A stretch of 64,000 nucleotides of DNA from Helichrysum umbraculigerum (Eukaryota; Streptophyta; Magnoliopsida; Asterales; Asteraceae): contig CATIUR010000003.1 of the NCBI GenBank assembly GCA_949592205.1, positions 74,366,501 to 74,430,500 on the forward strand. The letters are read 5' to 3'. A program made the translations under genes and the position numbers. How positions within the stretch are numbered: position 1 is the stretch's first letter; each line of letters starts with the position of its first letter. The notes below the pieces were generated by a model. The model was not told the DNA's origin and did not search any database. It worked only from the letters and a program-made list of their open reading frames with translations. Below are positions 55,436-64,000 of the stretch, piece after piece.

Positions 55436-58075
55436 TCATTGTGCACGTGAAGTAGAACCACTCTCAAACTGACTGTGATTTCTACTAGGGGTCCTAAATC
55501 TTGACGGTGTCTTATCTCTATATTTATTGAAAGCATTATCAGATTGAGAATAAGGCCGTTTAGGTTTAGGTGGGGAGACACTATGAGTACCATCTCTTTT
55601 CAAGTTATTTACAGGTTTACTACCTAACCCCAGTTTAGTACCTAACCTGTCCATAATTGAACTAGAGTTGGTCTGTGTCTTCTCATTAATCACTAACTTA
55701 TGTGATGCTTCCAACTTCTTGTTAGGACAACAAGAAGCCACATGCCCCTTTGGGTGACATTTGAAGCACAACATATGTTTTCGTGACTTACCAACTTTTG
55801 CATTGTCAGTTGGAGTCTTAGGCACTAAAGGATCAATCTTTCGTTCCTTATTAATCTCATCACCTGTCTTAGTATCATTAATCATTCCACTCGAGACAAA
55901 CTGTACTTTAGTGAAAGGAATATTCTTACTATTATCAGATGAAGGATTCTTAACAACATTCTTCTGTACCTCTGACTTTTCAGACTCCTTAGTTACTATT
56001 GTCTCAGGATTAGCTTCAGTCATCTCAATATCTACAGGAGTTTTAGTGTAATTTGAATTGAATGGAGGAGGTACATCAGTGTAACCTAATCTAGTCTTAT
56101 CCTTTACACTACGTTGAGCATCTAGCATTTTGTCCATTTCAGAGGTTCTATAATTCTCAATCTTACGATTTTGCTCAACTAATTTCAGCTTAAGTTCTGA
56201 TAACTCCTTATCCTTATTAGCAATTGTTTGATTTAAGTCCTTTAAGTTCAAATAGAGACCATCTATGATTACTGCCTTTTCATTTATGGTATCTCTAAGT
56301 GCTATTTTATCAGTATTATCGGACTTAATCTTTTCCTTAAGATCTACCTTACCTGCACTTAACCTACGCACATCACTTTTAGCTAGTTCTAGCTCAGATA
56401 ACACAGTCTTACTAGATTCAGTCAATAAGCTAACTTGAGATGTCAAATTCTTATTAGATTCAAGTAAAACACTAACCTGTGACTGTAAATCAGTAACTAA
56501 ATAATAGACGTCAGCAAGAATAAGAGTGTCAATACATACCCTTTTCTTGTCTGTTTGTACTTCAGCCATTCTTGCGACAAAATCCTCTGGATTCATATCC
56601 TCAGTTGAATCCATATACAGCACATCTTCATTAATTGCTTTCTCCTGAAACTCTGGCACCTTTGCTTGAAAATCTGCATCATAAGGCATATATGTTGTAG
56701 ACTCAGCAGTTTTCTCTTGATCATCAATTTCAGCCATGAGAGCTTCCTCAGACTGAGCTTTCCAATCATAAGATCCATCCAACTGCTGTACCACTAAGGC
56801 TTTGGAAGCTAAAGAACTTCTCGATCCTTGTTTACTATTGTCAGAATCCATCTTTGGTCGTTGACATTCTCGAGCAAAGTGTCCAATACCTTGACAGTTG
56901 AAACACTTTATCTTAGACTTGTCAAACCCTGATCGATTTCCCACCACTTTCTTACCAGTTCTCTTCAAGAAATTCTTTACTTTTCTAGAAAGCATAGCCA
57001 ATTGATCTTGAAGATCCAATTCTTCAACATAATCAGGGTCTATCTGATCATAATCTTCATCAAAAAGAATAGGATCATTGATTTTACCCTGAATATAGTT
57101 TTCATATGAAGCAACAAAAGAAGCAAGAACAGACAGTTGCTGTTCAGCAGATTTCACGCTCATAGGCATCTTCTGATGCTCTTGAGGTGACTTCTCAGAA
57201 GGTTTTCCCTTTGCTTCATTGCCAGATGATGTAAGTAAGCATATATTGTCTGTAATCATTTCACCCTTTTCATCAGTATCACCAACTAGCAATGCAGTGG
57301 TCGAACTTGATGAAGAAGTTGAGAGAGAAGTTTTTCCATGGTATAGCCCATGATTCTGAACATGATCAGAATCTGTATCTCTCGATTTCTTAGTGAAATC
57401 ATAACCTCTCAGCTTGTCAATTTCCTGCTCTAAGGTCATTGTAGCATACCTCTCATCATTATCCTTGAGCATTACACCATACATTTCCCACTTAGACGGT
57501 AAACCCTCAATAAACTTGTCGGTTTTCTCAGTTTCAGTAGTAACAATCTCATGGTCATCTAGCTCACTTAGCAGATGGTAATATCTGGTGGTATAAGTAT
57601 CAAGATCTTCTCCTTTTAAAGCTTTAAACACGGTAAACTGCTTTTTAAGGAGATTCTTCTTACTAGCTTTAACTTGTGGACTACCCTCACATCTTTTCTC
57701 AAGTGCTTCCCAGAGCGCTTTAGCAGTATGAAAAGATTTTAATTGATGATTGAGCTCCTTAGGCAAACTCATCTTGAATGAAGAATGAGATTTACTTTCA
57801 ATTTGAAAATCCTTTTGCTGAGTTTCACTCATCTGGTTGAAAGGAATAACCACAGTAACGTTTTCAACAACAGTAGTAGGTGCAGTGTATCCACCTTTGA
57901 TACACATCCAGATTGACAGATCATGAAATCTACAGTAGGATTCAAATCTATCCCTCCAGCTATAGTAGTCTTCAACTCTCAACAATTTAGGTGGAACATT
58001 GGATTTCCCAACCTCATGTTCCATCTCGATCATCTTACTTAAGTCAGACATTTTGTAAGTTTCAGAAATTAACAA
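55436..58075 (-). pseudogene. gag: Ty1/copia Gag with coiled coil and two zinc knuckles
   Basis: 879 codons are open. The likely start is the Met at residue 9 (MSDLSKMIEM). Residues ~30-250 match the UBN2/copia gag type: YYSWRDRFESYCRF, AKALWEALEKRCEG, and LDTYTTRYYHLLSELDDHEI. A CCHC knuckle, CFNCQGIGHFAREC, lies near residue 390. There follows a long Lys/Glu/Ser-rich coiled-coil stretch (residues ~540-660, heptad-like ESNKNLTSQVSLLTESSKTV), and a second CCHC knuckle, CFKCHPKGHVASCC, near residue 770. In full-length elements this frame runs on into protease; here it ends at a stop. The coding stretch itself is unusually well kept for a truncated element. Confidence 0.85.
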
Positions 58076-58528
58076 TCACAAAAATCAGAGAATTCAGTTC
58101 GCAGAAAACTCAAACTCAGTTCGCAGAACTCAATTCAATTCGCAATCTCAGCTCGATTCGCAAAACTCAGTTTGCCAATCTCAGTTCGGATCGCAAAAGA
58201 TGTCGATTCGCAAGTGATCTCGATTCGCTAAAGATCTTGGTTCGACTTGCAGAATTCAATTCGATTTGCAAGTTCAACTCGGTTCGCAGATAGCGCTGAA
58301 ACCCTAATCTCAACTCGCGAAACGGCTGAAAAACCCGAAAAATGAAAATTTTAGGTATTTTCACTTTAAAATCAGTAGATTTCGACTGTGGACTATCCCA
58401 AAAACGTCAAGAGAAGGATTTAATTGTTTTTACACACTCATGCACATCAAAACAATCCTAAATCACGCGTTATTAACCCGAATAACCTCGAACCTACTAG
58501 TATTTAGCCCGAAAGCTCTGATACCAAT
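58076..58528 (-). other. Copia leader with TTCGCA repeats and PBS
   Basis: The minus strand reads ATTGGTATCAGAGC at 58515-58528, the initiator-Met primer site next to the LTR. Between it and gag, 58095-58305 carries about eleven TTCGCA-like words (CAGTTCGCAGA, AATTCGCAAT, GATTCGCAAG) at irregular spacing. Confidence 0.7.
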
Positions 58529-58894
58529 TGTAAGTCCCTAGTTCTTGGATCGATAACGAGGTTATCTATAGTATTAAGGTGTGGAATCCCTCAATACCTG
58601 TTATATTGTTATATAATGATTAATATCGCGTTTATAATACGATTAATAACTAATACGCTTTGCTTTAATTGTTATGAGTATGAAACAATCAAAAACTAGC
58701 CTTTATGTATGTTTTCTCTGGATCAATTCGCACGTAGATAAAAGTTCTGATTACAAAAGTTATGTTTTTCACGAAGTGAAAAACCTTAAATAGTTCATCT
58801 CGACTCGCGGCCTTTGGGCATGCGAGTCCAGTTCAACTCGCAGCCCAAGCCCAGCTTGGCATCAGAACAAAATATCCATTGCCCATGCACGACA
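58529..58894 (-). repeat. 5' LTR of the copia element
   Basis: Plus strand starts TGTAAGTCCC, adjacent to the PBS; the far end is placed at GCACGACA. That is about 366 bp, an ordinary copia LTR length. The far boundary is inferred from TGT...ACA ends and from LINE sequence beginning just beyond. The 3' LTR is missing, so target duplications cannot be checked. Confidence 0.6.
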
Positions 58895-58906
58895 CCCATC
58901 TGATAT

Positions 58907-61480
58907 TTAGATAAACAAAAGCGGATTTTTAAACCACTCATCACAACGAATGCTCGATTTCTTGCACCTGCTGCTATACCACAAGAAAGAATGATTAATT
59001 ATAGACTCAACAAGGATAATGTCACGCTTCTTGGACGGATTAAAAATGGAATCGTTTCTAAAAGGCCATAGTTCCCACCAAACAACATAGATGATAGTAT
59101 TGATAACATCCTTAGCTTTAGTATGTTTGTTCAACGAGTCCACAAAATCCAGAAAATCAGCGGGTTCGAGGGCAAATGGGAGTTGGATATCCATTTAATA
59201 ATCGAGTTCCAAACCTTCTTTGCAACATGACACTCAATCAAAACATGATGAACAGTTTCAATACCGTTACCACAGTCAGGACAAACAATGGAATTGATGT
59301 CAATTCCTCTAAACCACAAATTAAAACGAGTTGGAAGCCGATCCTTTAACACTTTCCAAACATGAATGTTAACTTTCCGCGGGGCAATTTTGTTCCATCT
59401 AGTTTTGAGGTAATGGTGTGGCAATATAAGGTTATCAAGATGTTTTCGAACCCCGTTAACCGTGAACTCATTCAAATTTCCATAGGTCCAAATTCAACTG
59501 TCAGGGGAATTAACGATAGTCACATTCGAGATACAATCAATGAGATTCTGATATTGTAATTCTTCGGCTCCGCCCCGAATGTTTCTGCGCCAATTCCACG
59601 AGAAAGTCACACCATTCCATCTGTCACCGATAGTAACCTGTTATCGGTCTCCAAAGAGAATAATCTAGGAAATTTATTAGCTAGAGGGCCATCACCTATC
59701 CAAGTATCGAGCCAAAATTTAGTTGTTTGGCCATCACCTATCTTTCTTTTAAATGCATGCATGCGGATTTTTCCAGTAAAATCAAGGGTATGTACCACCT
59801 TCAGAATCTTATGCCATGGACCAGGCTTTCTAAATATCGCAGTATTATTAACCTGATAGCGAGAATACTTATATAACTGATTGATAATCTTAACCCATAA
59901 AGCATCCGGAGAATTATAGTACCTCCATCTCCATTTATATAAAAGGGCCAAATTGAAAGCATGAAGACTACCTAAACCTAGGCCACCATTATCTTTACTT
60001 GCCATAACCAAATCCCATTTGACCCAATGCATTTTGGATTCCTTTAAATCAACTCCCCAAAAAAATTGGATCGCATAGATTCCAACATGTGACGAACCTT
60101 AACTGGCATATAAAATAAAGAAAGAAAGTATGTAGGAAGCGCACCTAGCACAGAAGAAGTGAGAATCGAACGACCTCTAGTAGATAATAATTTAGCTTTC
60201 CATTTCGAGAGACGTTTGGAAAATTTATCCAACACTTTCTTTCATGAAGAAATTCGGTTCATATTAGCACCAATTGGGATTCCAAGATACATGAACGGCA
60301 GACGTTTTCCCTTACACCCAGTAGTCTCAGCAAACCACGTGACTTCCAGATCATTGACTCCAATACCGTACAATTTGGATTTCATGACATTTATTTGGAG
60401 ACCCGACGCAAGATAAAAGCAATTAAAAATGTCCAACACATTCACAAAATTATTCTTGTTCCACTCACCAATCACTATGACATCGTCCGCATGAATAGGA
60501 TAAGAAAGAGAAATATTTCCCATATTTACGTCCTTAATCATGTTGGCAGCCTTCGCGTCTTCCATTGCCACGTGAAAATCCTCCATAGCCAATATAAATA
60601 AAAATGGAGCTAAGGGGTCTCCTTGACGTAATCCACGGCCCAAAGAAAATTCTTTTGTCGGGCTTCCATTAATAAGGATGGAGGAACGAGCCGATTCAAG
60701 ACATGCCTTGATCCATTGAATACTTTTCTGACCAAAACCCATAAACGAAAGAACAGAAATTAAATAGTCCCAACTTAAGGTGTCATATGCCTTTGCAATA
60801 TCCACCTTGAAAAGCATAATCTTTTTCCGTTTCCTTTTAACATTATGGATAATTTCATCCAATATCATGGGACCATCCAAAATTTGTCTATTCTTGATAA
60901 AAGCAGTTTGCACCAGATCAACAAGATAATCAATAACAGCAGCTATACGTGTAGCCAAGATTTTGGCAATTACCTTGTATATAATCCCAATAAGACTAAT
61001 AGGGCTAAAGTCAGTTACCACCAACGGCGAATCATTTTTAGGAATCAATGTAATGAATGATGCGTTACAACCAATGGGCTGTTTGGATGTAGTGAAGAAT
61101 TCAGATACTACATCGAATAAATCATCTTTTATAATACTCCAATACCGCTTAATGAAGCCAAATGTAAATCCGTCTGGACCAGGGGCCTTATCACCACCAC
61201 AATTCCATATAGCCTCTTTCACTTCTTGTAAAGTTATAACTCCTTCCACAATATCAAGATGATTAGGTTGTAATGATTTAAAGTGATTACTGCGAGTATT
61301 ATATCGTAGAGAAGGAACTTTTGCAAACTTTTTAACATAGTGATTATAGAAAGAATTCTTCACATCAATCGGATCTTCCAACCAATTTCAATCACATTGA
61401 ATTCCCCGAACCGATAATTGTTTCCGTTTCTTGTTAATAATACCATGAAAAATTTTTGAATTCTCATCTGCATCAATGAT
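58907..61480 (-). pseudogene. Plant L1-type LINE ORF2, decayed, 5'-truncated
   Basis: The minus-strand coding region has frameshifts and stops. Order from the N-terminal side: the DENSKIFHGIIN phrase at ~61430-61470; reverse transcriptase at 60242-61381, with GGDKAPGPDGFTFGFIKRYW, SFITLIPK, FSPISLIGIIYKVIAKILA, GLRQGDPLAPFLFILAMEDF and an active-site phrase YPIHADDVIVIGEW; thumb and connection at 60044-60235 and 59607-60032; zf-RVT (VCPDCGN...VHHVLIECH) at 59131-59475; C-terminus ending WFKNPLLFI at 58907. The usual FADD is HADD here. Endonuclease and ORF1 are absent beyond 61480. It would copy RNA at nicked DNA if intact. The copia LTR starts about 12 bases after its stop codon. Confidence 0.9.
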
Positions 61481-61482
61481 GC

Positions 61483-62750
61483 GTCACCAGCGGTCGGTAA
61501 GGGAAATTACTTACCCTTTGTCGTTGCACCGGCTACTGGCGACGACGATCAGTGGGTGTTTTAAATTTGTAATTGCGGGGCCTAAGTTTTCCCTTACATT
61601 GCTAATCCTAAGGGTGAGCAAGTGGTAGGTATGACCTAGAGTCGTTCTTCAAACTGACTGAATTGAAACTAAGGCGTGGCAGATGAGGGCTTTCAAACTA
61701 GTGAAAGGTTTATTAAATAGTGGGGGAGTTTTGGTTTTTCTATTAACTAACTTAGGCAAGTAAATAAATAAAAGCGAAATTAAAATAAAAGATAAAGCAG
61801 ATAAGATAAAGATAGTGTTTGTTGAGACTTCGTTAATTAAGTTATGGGAAGATGTTTGGAAAGACTGTTTTTGAAAGATGTTTGTTAATCGTTACTCTTG
61901 GATACTTGTGATGTAAATACTAAATTCCCTACTAATTAAAATCCTATTAGCATGTCACACCAGGAACTAGGTTATGGTGACATCACAAAGTATTTAGAAT
62001 AATAAGAAAGATCTTTATTTAAGTTTAATTTTCCTTTCTTATGAACGGAGACAGAATCTAAAGGTACTAGACAAAACTGAATCATATAACGATTCCTCGT
62101 CATCCTAACAGATTCATGTATTAAAAAAGTTCATTTATGACTTTAAACCAGCCCGTGCTTAAGACTACCCAATAAATTCCCTAGTTATTCACAGCGTTCC
62201 TCACAGTAAGTGGTTCCACCACTTCAAACCTTGGCCATGTCTAATCCTACAATAATCCCCCATGTAGCCTTGCGGTTCCATTGTTTCATACCTTTGACAA
62301 ATTATATTGACACAGATGACTGACTACCTTTTAACTAGACGTCGTTAAAAAGGTGTTGTAATCACGTTTATTGGTGGAAAGGCGATAGATTAATTTGAAG
62401 TTTAAAAGTCTATTTAGAAAGGTTAATTAAACTAGGTCTCTCATTTTATATATTAGTCCGTAATATAACTACCTTCGGTCGTTACACAGCATCCACGTGT
62501 TTGTACTACACCTAACGTGTTTCCAACGCTATACTGCATAACAGTCGAATAGGGGGCACCATATTACTTCGTAATATTGTACCGTTTCGTAATATGACTA
62601 CCTTCGGTCATTCCTTGACTTCCATACATTTGTACTCCACCTTGAAGTGTTTCCAGTACTATATCGAGAAACAGTCGAATAGGGGCCGTCATATTACTTT
62701 AATATTTATTTATAAATCATCCCATAATTAACTAACTACATCGCAAGCAA
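61483..62750 (-). mobile_element. Family-A-related LTR segment, reverse, block 1
   Basis: Reversed, it resembles the 3' half of family A LTRs. Shared points are the GTGTTTCCAACGC/ACTATA...CAGTCGAATAGGGG units (two copies at 62450-62700), the CTACCTAC-type stretch and the GTAAGTATGACCTA...GTCGTTCTT phrase. It is diverged from LTR1-3, so it is a related family and not a recent copy. The junction with the LINE is near 61481. Confidence 0.5.
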
Positions 62751-64000
62751 ACTGATGGCACCCGAAAGCGTCGGTGTCGTTGATGGTAACTAATCGGGCA
62801 CCAACAGGGGTTTTAAAATTTATATTTAGCTGGGCTTAAATTATACGTACTACCTACTCTGGTTAGCAAGCGGTAAGTATGACCTAAGATCGTTCTATGA
62901 ATCCAAACGTGTGAGTGATTAAAGCTGATGCTTTCGGTAGGGAAGTATTTAGGATGGAACAAAGTAGGTAGGTTTGGGGGTTTTTTTAACTAAAGACAAG
63001 TAATTAAAATGCAGAAAAGTAAAGTGCATGAAAGCAGATAAAGATAAATATGTGATTGCTGAGACTTCGATAATTAATGTTTCAGGATGACAGATTAAAT
63101 AGGGACAATACTTAATGTCATGAATACACTATTAGGTGTAAACTCTAGAACCTTACCAATTTAGTTTCCCATTGGCATGTCACTAGGAACTAGGTTATCG
63201 TGATTCTGATCGGAGCAATACGCAAACTTCCAATATTTATCTAGTTGAAAGATAAGCAACCTATCTTGGCTTATTACCGAGGTGCATGAATCAGTAGCGT
63301 ATCGTCTCATAGGTCCGACCGTTCTTAACCCCTAAAATAGTTTATTATTCCATTAACATGCAGATTAATGACTTTGTATGTTTAGACCGTTGATTACGTA
63401 AGACTTAGTGTTTTAAGGATTCTAGGTCACTAGGACTTTACTCTTATTCCTAAGTCTTGTTTCATGCATTAAGGTTTGGTTACTTCAACTTATGACTTGA
63501 GTTCTCCTTTTCAAACAGTTATACATCCCTGGATTATTCGCAGTTTATAAAAACGTGTTTCATATGCAGACCATGCCTTTCAGTAATCGGACAGTGTACC
63601 TTACATGATAGTTCCACTGCTTCTTACATCAAACATGCGGTCAAGAGTAATTGACGGTGAAAGTGGCACTCTAAACTAACTAAATGTAAAGCAATGCAGA
63701 AATGTAAACCTAATATGTACAACGAGTGGGTTCACTGTGTCTTACTTGTTACATGTCATGGGCACAGATAACTACTTACCGTAATTAAGGTTGATCAGGT
63801 CCTAATTACTAGGTTGCAGTCACGTGGATAACCAGAAAGGGTACTCCATAAATTAAACTCTAGTTCATAAAGTCTCAACGATACAAGGGTCATTAATTCC
63901 TATTTTATCTGAACTTGTTTTACGAACATCATTTTATTGTGCATTGACTTTCGTAGGATATACCAGTTAGTTATGGAGTTGTATTATCCTTTCGGAATTC
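62751..64000 (-). mobile_element. Family-A-related LTR segment, reverse, block 2 (runs off window)
   Basis: A second block with the same landmarks in the same order: TTTTAAAATTTATATTTAGCTG, TACTACCTACTCTGG, GCGGTAAGTATGACCTAAGATCGTTC, AAGTAGGTAGGTTTGG, then GGGCACAGATAACTACTTA matching GACACAGATGACTGACTA in block 1. It is closer than block 1 to LTR1 around 1780-1960. No gene seen; it continues beyond the window. Confidence 0.5.

Overview
The window is nuclear DNA of a flowering plant. The gag sequences, the Athila-type ORF and the LTR end motifs suggest a eudicot, most likely Asteraceae; this is inference from family resemblance, not proof. I see no intact host gene. Essentially all 64 kb is transposable elements nested in one another, so the useful annotation is the nesting order, the element boundaries and what each element carries.

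Left third (1-32775): a tandem LTR - internal - LTR - internal - LTR array of one Athila-like Ty3/gypsy family ('family A'). LTR1 (1-2052, cut by the window edge) is followed by a tRNA-Asp primer site, a broken leader ORF with two copies of one domain, and an intact 573-aa Athila-type ORF (13992-15713). LTR2 (17905-20559) is followed by a second, deleted internal region, then by LTR3 (31394-32775, truncated). Neither internal region holds protease, RT or integrase. Three other insertions sit in this array, each with a perfect 5-bp target duplication: a young element with 3.3-kb LTRs and no coding capacity (3180-12044), a reversed solo LTR (22742-25333) and a forward solo LTR (28056-31339).

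Middle (32776-54776): a minus-strand Ty1/copia remnant is split by a gag-only Ty3/gypsy element (TR-GAG type, 32809-54771, duplication GCCAT). The 5' LTR of that element is split by a 14.6-kb CACTA transposon (35521-50099, duplication GCT). Inside this lies an older CACTA-like element (about 39047-47309). Inside that is a Helitron (39314-45960) inserted in a TAA microsatellite, carrying exons of a plant NEK protein kinase and of a second unidentified gene. Inside the Helitron is a hAT element (43504-44320, 8-bp duplication) and small MITE-like repeats.

Right (54772-64000): the copia gag, protease and pre-integrase region and its LTR, all on the minus strand; a decayed plant L1-type LINE on the minus strand into which the copia element inserted; and two tandem diverged blocks related to the family A LTR in reverse orientation.

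The most unusual signal is in the LTRs of the TR-GAG family and its relatives. They carry arrays of short hairpins whose stems change by compensatory substitution while the loop stays constant: 12, 12 and 14 units with loop AGAACGA, plus other loop classes in related LTRs. This pattern looks like selection on RNA or single-stranded DNA structure and I know of no described function. The second candidate novelty is the pol-less Athila-like element with its duplicated-domain ORF.
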